A stretch of DNA of 64,000 nt from Tenodera sinensis (taxonomy: Eukaryota > Arthropoda > Insecta > Mantodea > Mantidae). Where the stretch lies: positions 49,717,216 to 49,781,215 of the forward strand of contig CM060969.1 in NCBI GenBank assembly GCA_030765045.1, in the 5' to 3' direction. Of this stretch, positions 1 through 11,803 are shown piece by piece. Numbering within the stretch: position 1 is the stretch's first letter; every line of letters begins with the position of its first letter. The position numbers were made by a program, and so were the translations under genes. Below the pieces are notes generated by a model, which was not told the origin of the DNA, made no database searches, and worked only from the letters and a program-made list of their open reading frames with translations.

Positions 1-1834
1 ATGTGACAATATTCAGAAAGTCAGTAAAAGGAGACGTTTCTATGTCATTTGCAGTTTCAAACAGGCTTTTAGGGTTTTTATATTCTTCATGAACTTCCTT
101 CGTGTTATTTTTCTAACTTCCATTAATGTTCTATATTTACTCTGTTGCCATTTTCTGTTTTCTATGTTTTCCGTTCAAACGATTTCATGACAAAGGTTTA
201 TAAATCGGTTGGTGCCTCAGAAAGAGCTATAGAGACGGAGGATACCGTTTCAAAAAAACTCTGCGTGACTGCCTTTGATGGAACTCCAGAACAGCAGTGA
301 GCATCTTGATATGAGATAATCACACCACGATGAACATTCTAACAAATCATTTACTTTAACTAGTTTAAGAAGTCAAACCTATGAAAATTAGAAATTGTAT
401 ATTTATTCAGAATTGAGTTTGGTTATTTCATAAGCCTGTTAATGGGAGTTGAGAATCATTTACTTTAATTTAAGAACTAATATAGAATTGAAATTCTATA
501 TTTATTAAGAATTTAGTTTGCTTATTTTACTAGATATTTGTACTATTATTTCTATATCAAGCTTTCAGATTTTAAAATAAATTCCTAGAATATTTTCCCC
601 CAAAATTCTGTTTAAAGTGATCTCGTGAAAGTTTCTTTAAAGTTTAGCTTTCAATATTACGAAACCACATTTCAATTTAATGTTAAATGTACTCCAAAAA
701 ACTTATCACATGTTTATATACAAGTGAATTTCAAATCAAATTCAAACGCAACCAGAAGTGAGAAGAATATGAAGGTGCCAAAAGAGCCTTTGGAGGCGGT
801 TGCAACTTGGGAAATGTCTTAAGCAGTATTTATCCAAGATTCGGTTTACGAGTATGGTATCCTTAACAGTATAAGGTACTTCAGGGGTTTCAGGGTATAT
901 TTTGACCCTCTCTGTTCTCCTCCCAAATTTAGTGTAATTTATTCATACCACAGGTTTTCTGCAAGTTTCCATAACTCTTTTTACACCCTTTTTTAATTTC
1001 GTTCTTTGATAGTGTACTTTTTATGATTAACATGAGTTTTACAACAAACTCTCAAATTTAAATAAACACTGCAGCAACAGGTTTAAGATTAAATGTTAGA
1101 TTAGGCTTTCGGGCAACAACTGTCATTTGATACATACCGAGTAAGGTGTCTTGAAAGTCTCGAAGGTGGGGAATTATACCGTGTAAGAGCTGCCTGCGTG
1201 TAATGACAATATAAATAGTTCCGAGGATTCCCCCACTCATACTTGTTGATTTAAAGTCCAAATGTAATTTGCAGCCTACCAATGTGCCACTTTGTTTAGC
1301 TTGTCATAGCTTCATGGCATGGTATTTCTCAGCTTGCCAGTTACTATTAATGGATGTGTAATAATATTAATGGTATGGGGTGAGCCAAAAAAACGTCTTC
1401 TTTGTGCGAGCACGCTCTAACAACTGACATATCCTGCATCTAAGCTCACAAGCAGCAATACGCTTATGATGAACTTTGGACTGGACATAAGTGCTTATTG
1501 ACGTAAATTGTAAGCTTTAATGAATGCTACGTATTTCTTGTAGCAAATTTTTGTCGTTCACTTCATTTCCACAACTGTACAAAATTCAACGAGAATGATG
1601 AGGACTTAGCAGTCTACTGGCAGATATTTATATTACTAGTTTGTAATATCAGTAAATCAAAGTTTAATTAAAAATTGTTAGAGTTGTTCTTGACAAAATA
1701 ACAGAAAGAGAGAAAATTACTCAATAAAGGATTATTAGTTTGAGAGGAATCACTTGAAAAGTCTTTCTTTTCTATTATTTAAACATCTCGATCTGAAATA
1801 TTATATTTGATATTTATTTTATTACCTTCTTCAA
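1..1834. other. AT-rich stretch, nothing recognised
   Basis: No open frame here has a recognisable motif; the short frames near 625-822 and 1058-1282 show no domain, no splice context and no support. I cannot assign any repeat family with confidence. Confidence 0.5.
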
Positions 1835-2350
1835 CACGTCTTAGACTATTTAGCCTGTTCCGGCTCCAAAATCTTGTTTCTCCCACCTTTTCCTCGGTCG
1901 TCCTATATTCCTTTGTCTTTGTGGTTGATAGTTGCTTGCTATTTTGAGAATTCTATTTTCTTCCATTCTATTTAAGTGATGTTTATAATCTATATTCTAT
2001 TATTGTTTTCTTTAATTCTTTTACTTTTAATTCTTATCGTATTTGATCGTTAGGTTTTTTGTTTAGTCTTGTATATCCAGCTATGGTTCTAAGGAATTTC
2101 ATTTCTTCTGTTTGTGTGTTTCTTTTGTGTTGTGTCATCATTATTCATGTTTCTGAGCCTATGCTAAAATTGGGACAGCCATTATTTTATATAGTTTTAT
2201 TATGGAATCGTTCCTTGCTTTATTCTTCAATGTTATTTTTATTTTGTCTGTAATGTAGTTAAATTTATTTTCTTTTTTCAATATCTATTTCTGTTCTGTA
2301 TGTTATTTCACATCCGGGAAGTGAAATTTTGAGACTTGTTCAATCATGTT
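1835..2350 (-). pseudogene. LINE 3' fragment (C-terminal part of reverse transcriptase ORF)
   Basis: Read on the minus strand, broken frames give EEMKFLRTIAGYTRLNKKPN, followed further downstream by IGRPRKRWEK near 1880-1910. These are typical of the C-terminal end of non-LTR retrotransposon polyproteins of arthropods, downstream of the reverse transcriptase domain. Stop codons and frameshifts interrupt it, so it is dead. The fragment at 2790-3100 is a related copy carrying the same AEMRFLR-like segment. The clade cannot be fixed from this much sequence. Confidence 0.7.
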
Positions 2351-2493
2351 ATTTTATGAAACTATTTTAGACCAAACTGGGTGAACGATTTATTTCATTG
2401 CATTGTTATTTATTAGTAGTAATTACATATTATTATTACTATTATTTATCTATTTATTTATATTACATACAAACTCATATGCACGAAACTAGA

Positions 2494-2745
2494 CAGCACC
2501 GTGGCCAGGTGGTTAGCCCACTCGCCTCTTACCCGGGGAACGTAGGTGAGATTGTTGGTGGAAAGCGCGTTTTCTCCGGGTTCTCCGGCTTACGCACCAT
2601 TCCTTTCACCATCTGCTCCATCACCGTCTTTTCTTTCATCCATTTCACCCTCACTTCATATCATCTCCTTCCTCATTCTGAAACCTGATCATCCATCCTG
2701 ACTACTCTCTCTGATCCAGAGACAGACATATAATGGTAGGCGATA
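2494..2745 (+). mobile_element. tRNA-derived SINE, family S1-like, diverged
   Basis: The head contains an A-box-like TGGCCAGGTGG at 2502-2512; the B box is degenerate. The body carries the segment GTTTTCTCCGGGTTCTCCGG, shared with the S1 copies at 11018, 15907, 36769 and 54687. Roughly 50 bases after its end a TTC array begins, but that array reads better as the tail of the neighbouring minus-strand LINE. Confidence 0.7.
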
Positions 2746-2789
2746 TCGAATATTAATTGAGAAACAATGGTCCCTCTACCTTAGGTAAG

Positions 2790-3100
2790 CAGTCGTCTTC
2801 TTCTTCTTCATCTTCTTCTTCTTCTTTTTCTTCTTCTTCTTCTTCTTCTTCTTCTTCTTCTTCTTCTTCTCTTCTTCTACTACTACTACTTCACGGCTTG
2901 GGTATTCAACCCGTTCCGACTCCAAATTGCTCATGCCATTGTTTCTTTGTTCTGCCTGTCCAAGTGTAACTTTCAATTTTCTTTATCTGTCTTAATTGTA
3001 TTATTTAATTCATCTACTTTTAATTCTTCGCGAATACTTTCATTAGCCTTTCTATCCAGTTTTGTATGTCCTGCTATAGATCTCAGGAATCTCATTTCTG
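2790..3100 (-). pseudogene. LINE 3' end with GAA-type microsatellite tail
   Basis: On the minus strand the segment reads AEMRFLRSIAGHTKLDRKAN near 3100-3040, then a short 3' region, then a TAG-rich stretch and a pure GAA run (plus-strand TTC, 2793-2870). The order coding end, short UTR, trinucleotide tail is as expected for a LINE 3' terminus. It is 5' truncated and contains stops. Confidence 0.7.
2793..2890. repeat. (TTC)n / (TAC)n microsatellite
   Basis: About 75 bp of nearly pure TTC followed by TAC units. It creates spurious poly-Ser and poly-Lys frames on the two strands. It most likely grew from the 3' tail of the adjoining minus-strand LINE. Confidence 0.95.
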
Positions 3101-4169
3101 CCAATTGATTATTGCAAGTGTTAGTTTGTATTGGTCCACGTTTCAGATCCATATTTGACTGTAGGTATTGCGATGCACCTGTACAAGTGGTGGATATTAA
3201 AATAGATAACTCACATTCTTTTAGCGTAACATATCAAATGCCATATGCAAACTGCACCACAAAATGCCTCAGTGGATCCGTGACGGATATTAACAAAATC
3301 GAAAGAGAGCACAATCGAAATCTGCAGTGCTCTCAAGCAACATAACCTCAACGTGTTTGTTACTGCTTGCACAGAACGCAGAGGTGAACTGGATGTGGTG
3401 TTAAGCCATTGTTGTCGTGTGCCGCCGGAAAAGTCGCGCTTGGTTACTCTTTCCGGGGCCTTGCGTATTTAATTGGAACAGGGAGCGAGCTAGGGCTGCG
3501 GCAGGAGTTAGTTCCAAGAAGATACGGGGTCGGGGGCAGGGGAAAGAGAATTCTTCTTCAGGAAGTTTCTGGGAACACCGCTCTTATTGCATCAGCCCGA
3601 TAGATATCGGCTCTTCTCGCTTTTGTTGTACCTATATACAACACAGATTCACTTCGAACACATTCATCGGATACGTCTGCCTTCGAGAGCACAGTAACTG
3701 GAACAAATATCAAGTGTTCCCTTTTTACTAGCTATAGTATGTAATATTCATTCTAAAATTGTAATTATACAACTACACTCTTAATCTACTACAGTAATAA
3801 AATATAATATAATCAATTCTAATCATATTTCCAACACTTCTCATTATTACTTTAGCTGCTATTCCAACTGGTTGCCCGCTGGAAATTTACACACTTTATC
3901 CCTCGCTCTTTGAGTTACTTTTTTCTATTACTTCCCCTTATATTAAACTTTTTTTTTATTATACGGGACAGTTTATGACTACTAATTACTTTTACCCCTT
4001 ATCACCGCTTTCCATTTTCTCTATTTACTCATACTTCTTTTAACCATTTTAACCTTATTTTTCCTAAATATTTCCCTGCTTTCTCATATAATCATCTGAT
4101 CTTGAATTAAAAATTTTCCTAACTTTTAGCTCTTATGTTAAATCGTTCGCTTTTGGGGGGTATTAGATT
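3101..4169. other. unassigned stretch
   Basis: AT-rich; two overlapping short frames at 3409-3731 lie in a locally GC-richer patch but show no recognisable motif. No repeat family identified. Confidence 0.45.
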
Positions 4170-4945
4170 CTCTTTCCTTTTTTCTATACCATTACGTTCC
4201 AAAATATAATGCCGATTTTCACACAATGTATCTCCCCTCCCTTTTCATCCCTGTCATGCCGTAGACTCATTACCCCGTCCCAGCCATGCTACTCCATTCT
4301 GTCCTCTTTATTGCATACTCCAATGTATTTTTCTCTCCCCCATCCCATTTTTAGGAATCTATAATATATTAATGACTTTTTTCATTAAAATTGTTTTTTT
4401 ATCTCCTTGATCTATTTCCCCTCCAGAAACCCTTACGTTTATTGTTTCTTTCTGCCCATGTTTCCCCAATTCCTGTTTCTTCCAATATTATTTTTATTTT
4501 GTGCATCCAAATTTATTTTCCCCCATTTTCTCCTCTTCGGCCATGCATTGTTTTAATATATTATTTTCCTCTGATGAATTTATTTTAAACCAGTATTTAT
4601 CTGCTCTTTCTGCCATTTTATCTTTTGCTCTAACTCTCCCTAGTCCTATCTGTGCTATCCTATTTGGTGAGCTCCTTGGTAAACCCAATATTATTTTACA
4701 AAAATTTCTGAGGATTATGTCTACATTTTCCCAACATTTTTCCAGCCCCCTTGTTTCTGCTGCATATAGCATCCTTGCTTCTACCACTGCGCTGTATGTC
4801 CTTTCTAGCCACGTAATTTACATTTCTAGTGTATTTTTGATACATCATCCAAATACCTGTATTGATTATCTAATATCTGTTGTAAACAGAGCGAGTATTG
4901 TATTTTACCAAAAATTTCGATATAGACATTCCATCGGAAATACTA
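4170..4945 (-). pseudogene. LINE C-terminal fragment
   Basis: A minus-strand frame at 4494-4787 contains LYAAETRGLEKCWENVD and further on IILGLPRSSPN and KDKMAERADKYWFKI. This is the pattern seen after the reverse transcriptase palm in arthropod non-LTR elements (an L-Y-A-A/G-E-x-W/R-G-like segment, then a K-I-L-G-L-P-like segment). Homology seems to continue in other frames to about 4940 and 4170. Frameshifted and truncated. Confidence 0.6.
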
Positions 4946-4974
4946 TTTTAGAATAAACAAACAATTAAAAGTCA

Positions 4975-4991
4975 ATGTGTGTATGTGTGCG

Positions 4992-5063
<72 letters not shown>

Positions 5064-5078
5064 TGAGTGTGTGTGTGA
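4975..5078. repeat. (GT)n microsatellite
   Basis: About 100 bp of GT with a few GC and GA interruptions. It lies at the position where other family A copies also carry GT or GCGT runs. Confidence 0.95.
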
Positions 5079-5155
5079 ACAGTAAAACTTAAAAAGAAAA
5101 TCGGTTAAATACAAAACTTGGTATCACGAATAAGTTCATCTTGCAAGGATGTAAC

Positions 5156-5445
5156 ATAAATTAATCTTCAAACCCAGAGGTTCTGGGTTTGATTCTCGGC
5201 TGGAGGGTAGGAATTTTTCTTTAGCCAGGATTATTCCCCATCCTCCACAGTCTCGAGTACAAACGAGGGGGTTAATGTGTGTGAACATAATGTAATATAT
5301 AGTAACCAAAATTAATACAAACCCACAGCTTAACACCACTCTAAGGGAATGAACACCATTGCTGTTGAGCAATTATTCCAAATGTAAAACGGCCGCTGAT
5401 ATAACCTTATATGTTGAAGGTGGCGTATAAATGGAACATGCAACA
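5156..5445 (+). mobile_element. SINE-like insert in family A
   Basis: A B-box-like GGGTTTGATTCTC occurs near 5186 but no clear A box is visible. The insert splits the family A block reading AAGGATGYRACA; ATGTAACA on the left and ATGCAACA on the right look like a slightly diverged target duplication. Moderate support only. Confidence 0.45.
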
Positions 5446-5520
5446 GGAAGATTTTCAAGAACTTGTCCTTTCATTAATAATTTGTTTTTTCATTGTCTCA
5501 AGAATAACTAGCAGTTTTGA

Positions 5521-6577
5521 TTAAGATGAGGTTGTAAGCAAAGATAATTATACAAACCTCAATCCCTTTTTTTTTTCGGAACTACGAATTCTATAGCAAT
5601 GAAACTTTACACATTAACAAATTGATTTTTTTACATTTACTGACTTTTTATAGAAACTAAATTCATTAATTCATATATTTGATGATTTTTCCCTACAGAA
5701 TATATTTTATACACTTTGTCATAAGAAAGTCATAAATACTCTCATCATCTACTTATAGGGTTAAAGGGCCTGTCTATTGCTAAATGATGAATAAACAACT
5801 GCTAAATGTTTCGTTATTCTATGTTTAATAGTTCCTGACAAATAGGGACCAATGTGTCTGAAAAGTCAACTTAGTGGAAAATGACTAAAATGTGAAAGGT
5901 TCTTTTACTACAATTCAGAACCATATTTAGGTTCAGGATTATATCCTTGTGCTCCATTGATATCTTGTGGTTTCTCTATAACACCATACTAGACTTTCAT
6001 GCTTGGCTTTTGCCTTTGATACTTTCATACTGTCAGTATTTCGGAAAAATTTAATCAGAACTTATCTCCATTGCTTGCAGCACTTTCATACAAAAGGGTG
6101 AATTAGTTAACCTAGTAAAATGATTAAATAGCATCTAAAACACTTTCTAAACATCTCTTTCTGCAGCTTTCTGAGCCTTCAGTCCACGTTTTGAAGCATT
6201 TACTAAGCTTTGTCATCACAAAAATAAACTTCCCAACAGTTTCGCTCACAAAGAAGCCCACTATGTGATAAAAACACTGAATTTAACCTTAGCAATCAGT
6301 ATTACTATCGCAAACATTTCCCTGCAGAGCCAAAAATACTAAAATAAAAATCCCATAATACCTGCGAAATTCAAACAAGAAAAATATCAATTGTGGATAT
6401 GTATACTTCCTACCCAAAGAAGCGGACGTCGTCAGGTTACTTTGGGTTACTTTAGGTTACCATTTATGTCCATTTGGGATGTGGTACATGCAAAACAACA
6501 ATGCATTCTGATAAAATAGACATTTAACCTTTGAATAAACATCTCAGATTTTATATTTTTGACCCAAACCAGCTTAA
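5521..6577 (+). mobile_element. TTAA-flanked DNA element (family B) nested in family A
   Basis: TTAA at 5521-5524 and again at 6574-6577 bound about 1.05 kb. Family A reads ...TTTTGATTAA up to the left TTAA and continues directly after the right TTAA, so deleting one TTAA plus the insert regenerates the uninterrupted repeat. TTAA duplication is the hallmark of piggyBac-type insertion. Terminal inverted repeats are weak (TTAAGATGAGGTTG against TTAAGCTGGTTTGG). No transposase is visible, so it is non-autonomous. A partial relative lies at 24070-24407 plus 26600-27035. Confidence 0.7.
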
Positions 6578-6770
6578 AAGTGCCATATGTTTGATATATT
6601 TTCATGGAAAAAACGTGTCTTTTGCATTTTGTTGGAAGTACTCTGTGAAGTCGTCTTTATTATCAGTAACTTTGCATAATTGACAAACCATAAAATCACG
6701 CTTTGCAAAAGAGATCGTTAGATCGTCCTATTTATGTCAAATAATTTTTTTGTAGCGTTAGCCATAAAAT

Positions 6771-7619
6771 TGTGTTTTACGAATTGCGTTTAAGTGCCAT
6801 AATTTTTTGCAAAACGACCGTAATGTGCAGAAAATTTCCAAGAAAAGAGAACTGTCACAGCTCTGAAAGTTAAGGAGACCGTCTGTCTCCGATGAAATTG
6901 TTCTAACAGTTCGCGAAACGAGAGGATTATGTAGAAAAATTTCGAAAACGAAGTGCAGCCATAAATCTAAAGGCAAAGGGTACTGCCTGTTCGTGCGATC
7001 TGGTATCACCAATCTGAACTAAATTTAAAGAAAGTTTCCTCGCGAGTGTGAATAATGATTACAGAAAAGTGCATAGAAAAATAAGCATTTCAAGAATAAT
7101 TTGTAGAACATGTTAAATATATGTTAATCGGTATAGAGTATTACACAGGCTGTTAGGAATATAAGTGCAGATATTTTGATAATTATTTATATCTTAATAT
7201 GAATACATTTCGGAGTTTTTCTCTTCATCTAACAGGTTTCCCACAAATCAATCACCTAGTTTAATAACTGATTATTTTACATCGTTGTAACTGCGACACG
7301 AAATAAAGTAGTCTGTAAGATAGGCTATTCATTTTGCTTCTCATCTCAATGCGTGATCCATTGGTCTAGATAATGTGAGGTCATTGGCCTTGCAGAAAGT
7401 ATTCGAATTCAGTTCCTACACATAATTGGTTACAGCGTTACACCATTCGTTCCGCCCACTTTGCAACATGTTTTCTGTGGCACGCTACTAACGTACTACT
7501 GCAAACATACTACTCTTAATAAATACAATTATAAGTCTCCACAAGTTAAGCAAATACACTGGATAACGCTGTCCTCATTACAATTGTCTGTACTTAAATC
7601 TCTAACAGCCTGTCTGACA
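6771..7619. other. unassigned stretch
   Basis: AT-rich; no motif, tRNA-like box pair or repeat relationship recognised. Confidence 0.45.
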
Positions 7620-7800
7620 GCATATTCTTCTACTTCGTCTTCTTCTACTACTACTGCTTCTTCTTCTTCTTCTTCTTCTTCTTCTTCTTCTTCTTCATCA
7701 TCTTCTTGGCTTGATCTTATTCCATTCCGACTACACATTGTTTGACGCCTTTCAGTGGGTTCTTGTTGACTTCTTTTACTTGTAGTTTGGAATACCTACG
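7620..7800 (-). mobile_element. LINE 3' end with (GAA)n tail
   Basis: Same arrangement as at 2790: on the minus strand a short 3' segment runs into TAG-rich and GAA units (plus-strand TTC array 7626-7708). Only the 3' terminus remains. Confidence 0.45.
7626..7708. repeat. (TTC)n microsatellite
   Basis: TTC units with a few TAC and TGC interruptions; produces a false poly-Ser frame on plus and poly-Glu on minus. Confidence 0.95.
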
Positions 7801-7884
7801 GGGCTACTGTTTTCAGTTTTATGCTACACATCCATTTAACTATAAATCCATTTTAACTTTCTTCATTGCATGCACATAGTAGGA

Positions 7885-8330
7885 GGAACTATTGTTGTAG
7901 ACTGAAAGTTTCATGTCAACATAAATATGTAGGTATATTGAGTATTTTGGAAAAAGATCCGCGGTGTCTAACTCAAAAATGGAAAAGAGAGATACGCCAA
8001 ACTTGTAATTCAAACTTCTAATCTTCCAAGGATAGAATGAGGTTTATATTAAATTTTTCTATCTCAGACTATTTTAAATGGATAGTTATGTTTCATTTAC
8101 TAAAAAATGGTTAACGATTTTGATTAAAGTGCATGTTTGATGTATCGTAGCATGAGGAATGAAATGTATATCCTGAATTTTCTGTAAATACCCTGTGAAA
8201 TATCCTTTTGGATACAATGCTATACAGCTTTGAATAACTAGGGAAACTTTAAGAGATAAAAAGGCAGTACTTCAGAAAACAAGCATAAGCGATACAATAT
8301 GTATTGATAGTATTTTTTGTGAGGTTAGTG
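7885..8330 (+). repeat. family A repeat, diverged fragment
   Basis: Contains CTAACTCAAAAATGG, then AACGATTTTGATTAAAGTGC, then GAATGAAATGTATATCCTG in the family A order, without the GT run or 5' end. Confidence 0.6.
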
Positions 8331-8934
8331 CTTTTCGAAATATTCCCAGCTGAATGCTTATATATTTCCCATGTGTGTCATCTGACGGAAGAAAATTCAA
8401 TGTTTTCAGTCATTCTGTGTCTTCACATGGATCGCTTCTGTGTTTAGTTCTCCGTGATTTCGATAAAGATTTGAACCTTCTTACAACATGTTATATACAA
8501 TTTGGTATTCTTTGTTTAATGTAAAACAACTTCTTGGCAAAAATGTATATCACGAACTCTAATGCTTAGTATAATATTTATTATTTTACAGGTTGGAACA
8601 AACATATATGTTTAAGGACAGAGCAGATTTTTGGCAACCGTTCGCTGCACCTTACACATAGTGAGAATTTGCTTTGAAGGGGAAGATCTCGCAATTCTGA
8701 GCGTGCGGTAAGTTTCCGAACTGATTCTACATTACATAAATGAATTTAGCTTTTATTAGTGACGTATATTTCTCAACCTGGTTATTTCTTACTTTTGCAA
8801 TGAATTAATGAAAGAAATAGCGAAATACTTGCTAGAGGACTGAACGGAGGAACTTATAATATGTATTTTAATTTAATATGTAGGTACCCTAAAGATAAAA
8901 GAGAGGGAGTTATATTGGATTATAGAAACTTACT
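8331..8934. other. unassigned stretch
   Basis: No recognisable feature. Confidence 0.45.
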
Positions 8935-9120
8935 TGCTTGGTAGATTCTCTTCTACCATCAGTACTGATGTCTTTAAAAGAGATTTCACTTTTCAAGTCT
9001 CTCGCAATTCTCTTTGCTTAGTTTACACCCAGTTCCTTTCCATTCAAGATCTGTTTTATCTGTTCATCTCAGGTTTTTCTAGGTCGTCCTTTAGGTCTCA
9101 TTCAATTCACACTGGCTTGT
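8935..9120 (-). pseudogene. LINE C-terminal scrap
   Basis: The minus strand near 9100-9075 reads KGRPRKT followed by a stop, resembling the GRPR(K)W segment at LINE C-termini seen elsewhere in the window. Too short and broken to place. Confidence 0.4.
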
Positions 9121-9711
9121 AACGCTTTTCTGGGAAATCATCCAGAAAATAACAAATAATATGAGGATCAAAATATATCCCTGTCACACTCTGTTAGTCG
9201 TGTGGAATTCTTTAGAGTGCAAGTTTCTTGTACGGACATAGTTTATGCAGTCGTCATAAAGTTTTGTATACCATATATTAATTTTTCTTCAATTCTTTGT
9301 ATCCTTGAAACCTTCCACAATTTACCCCTAGGTATTCTATCGAAGACATTATGGAAAATACAAAGGGAAATAGTTGACAAGCACAGACCCAGAGGAAAGT
9401 GGAAAATAGGGAAGATTGGCGGAAGTGGGTTATCTGTGTTAAACTTTTCTTCAAAATTATGCATCGCGTCGAACTGAGTATATTGATGTATGGCTGAGTT
9501 GGGGCCCTAGCGTTGCTATGCGTTGACTCATAAGATCTGCTCATCTGACTGGGGGAGCGGTACCTGCCTGGTACCTTGGTTACGGCGGCCAAGCGTGTAC
9601 TGCTCCTCCCTACAGCCTTTGTTACTGCACGGTCTACAAGCAATTTTCATTACTGTCACCAGTGGGAAGAGCAGCAGTATCAGAACAGACAGGGTGCAGC
9701 TTAAATACGAG
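9121..9711. other. unassigned stretch
   Basis: Overlapping short frames on both strands at 9202-9643 show no motif. Nothing else recognised. Confidence 0.4.
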
Positions 9712-9905
9712 GATACCGAGCGAGATAGCTCCGTGGTAACGCTTAAGGCTCGCACTCTGGAGGCCACGGGAACGATACCCATCGAATTTGGTCTTTCGAG
9801 GCCCTCCCTAGTCCCTGGAGTTGGTTCCTCATGTACCACTATTTCACTTCATTGTTTTCCATCCCTTCCTTCTCATCTCTCAGATATGCTTCCATCCTTC
9901 ATAGC
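9712..9905 (+). mobile_element. tRNA-derived SINE, family S4
   Basis: The head has GATAGCTCCGTGG (A-box-like) and GGGAACGATACCC (B-box-like) at typical spacing. A related head occurs at 27880-28000 (TATACCGAGCAAGATTGGTC). End not precisely defined. Confidence 0.55.
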
Positions 9906-10539
9906 GTATGACGACGGCGTACTTGTTCAAATGAAAGTTTTATCTATGTACACTGCAGGCCATTCATCGCGTTCTCTGGATAGCTCCAGCAATGGGATAG
10001 GTCTTCGAGCCAGAAACGATTAAGGACTTTTGCGCATTTCTGTGACCAATTTACCTGTGACCTTTAGCCTCTTGTTGTTGCTTAAATTCCCACCTTTCTT
10101 CTGATTGGTGGTAGCTGCAATAGATCGCGCGACGTATCTCTCTCCATCACATATTCCAACCTAACCTAATCACTAGAGCGAGGACATATATCCACTGAAG
10201 AAGAAATCAGGTTGACTGCACGGCGAATTGCTTGCTTGACGTCATCGCTGCTACCTCGGACTGAGGGGTGAACAGCGTGCTCTGGTTCAGTATGACAGCT
10301 GTACCGTACAGATAGGGAGTTTTATTTTCTGTGCGATCCGTGTTTACATACGAGGTGAATAATGTCTTCAGCTTTAGGTGATGGTAAATTAAATAAGTAA
10401 TTGGAAGAAATAATTTCGTATTGAATGGTGATACGATACACTGTAAGTTATGTTATTCACAAATTAGAGATTCCAAGGAGAAACGGAAATTGTTGAAGCA
10501 ACATTGTAATACCAAAAAACAAAGCACTTTTTGCATCAA
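9906..10539. other. unassigned stretch
   Basis: May include the outer, non-coding part of the hAT remnant that follows, but no terminal inverted repeat could be paired. Confidence 0.35.
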
Positions 10540-10850
10540 AGAATAAAGAACACGATCATTTGTCACTTCAATCGGAGTTTTTTTTAAGACATGTACAAAA
10601 TAGATCATGTAAAATCATGTAATGATCCTGGCTACGCTACAATGGTTCATATAAAAATTGGTTTTCAACAACTAGACAAAATGACATGTACGTATGACGA
10701 ACACAATGCAAAATATCTTACGTTTGCTCCCGTTACATCATGCGACGTTGAGAGAAGTTTCTCGCTGTATAAACATTGTTTAGATGACAAGTTTTACTTT
10801 TGAACAATTTAAAAATGTATTATTGTTCACTACAATCTTTTTGAGGAACG
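10540..10850 (+). pseudogene. hAT-type transposase C-terminal remnant
   Basis: The frame at 10591-10803 ends with the segment FAPVTSCDVERSFSLYKHCL, the signature of the C-terminal dimerisation region of hAT transposases (T/S-S-x-x-x-E-R-x-F-S). In the next frame the sequence continues FEQFKNVLLFTTIF, matching the usual N-L-K segment, so there is a frameshift around 10800. The N-terminal zinc finger and catalytic core are absent. A hAT-end-like CACAGCCCTG lies at about 10898-10907 but no matching left end was found. Confidence 0.75.
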
Positions 10851-11004
10851 AATAGATGACGATATGAACCGATGTAAATGGACTAGAGCTTCTTACACAG
10901 CCCTGCCCGTTTGTTTACATGTTCTGAACACCCGTGCTACGCCGTCTGCCAGTCACCACGGAGCGTGTATAGTACGAGCGCGCGAACATTGTAGGCGATG
11001 AGAT

Positions 11005-11277
11005 ATTTATCCTCGCTTCGTTCGTTCGTAGTGTTTAACGCCCGCTTTTACTACTACGGCACTGCAGGCGGTGACACTGATGATACATGGAATGAAGATG
11101 GAGCACCGGTGGAATGAGATGGCGGGGGAAACCGGAGTACCCGGAGAAAACCCGTCCTGACGCCGCTTCGTCCACCACGAATACCACATGCGGGTCCCTG
11201 GGATCGAACCCGGACCGCCTAGGTGGTAGGCGAGCGCACTAACCGCTCGGCCACGGCGCCGCCCATTTATCCTCGCT
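11005..11277 (-). mobile_element. tRNA-derived SINE, family S1, with 13-bp target duplication
   Basis: Perfect direct repeats ATTTATCCTCGCT at 11005-11017 and 11265-11277 flank the element (11018-11264). On the minus strand it begins GGCGGCGCCGTGG, has A box TGGCCGAGCGG and B box GGTTCGATCCC, then a body with a TTTTCTCCGGGTACTCCGG segment, and ends with GGCGTTAAACACTACGAA and an ACGA-type tail. It is nearly identical to the copies at 15907 and 54687, so the family was active recently. Confidence 0.93.
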
Positions 11278-11781
11278 CTAATGATGATGCAACGTTGGTG
11301 CGACCTATGTAATAAAGATCTTAATGGCGTCGATGCTGTAGATCTAGCCCACATGTTGCGGCGCCATAAGTAGCGATATTTTAATGTTATCGATGAAACG
11401 TCGTCTATCTGGTCACGCGTTGGCACCACATATGCAACAGGATTTTAATGGCGTTGAGGCGCACTTTCGTAACTGCTTTTAAATATTGATCACGACTTAA
11501 CTTTGGCGGCTCTTATTCTTATATCTTGGGCGGGTACAGATCGATGTTTGTCTTTTCAGCCTAAATTATTCAACTTGTGTTGTTTTCGATGTTTTATTTC
11601 TCCTTATTTCAGTTTAACACTTAATCATGATTCACAAACACAGAATCCTCTCTTCGATATGGATTTGACGAGTCTGTGAAAACACAACGTGCACTCTGCG
11701 TTAGGTACTTCTCGCAATACTGCCTCTGTTGTATATTCAGACTATATTTTACTCTTATGTTTTATTTCACAGTATACTGGG

Positions 11782-11799
11782 TGGAAGGGAAATCATTAC
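11782..11799. repeat. LINE target-site duplication, left copy
   Basis: TGGAAGGGAAATCATTAC; the partner at 14162-14179 differs by one base. The repeat lies in the MITE's own terminal inverted repeat. Confidence 0.8.
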
Positions 11800-11803
11800 T
11801 ACT

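Larger units (their letters stand above)
4975..6770 (+). mobile_element. family A repeat copy, interrupted twice
   Basis: Starts with the GT array (4975-5078), followed by a segment matching the conserved family A block around GAACAGCATAACTCAAAAAC. It is interrupted at about 5156-5445 by a SINE-like insert and at 5521-6577 by a TTAA-flanked element, then resumes at 6578 with GCCATATGTTTGATAT. Removing the inserts restores the order seen in the uninterrupted copies at 34565 and 62068. Confidence 0.75.

Noticed and set aside
1371..1420. GGGGTGAGCCAAAAAAACG as a mariner inverted repeat
   Set aside because: Resembles mariner ends, but no partner in inverted orientation nearby and no transposase.
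9523..10023. 166-codon frame
   Set aside because: Runs through an S4 SINE with no protein motif.
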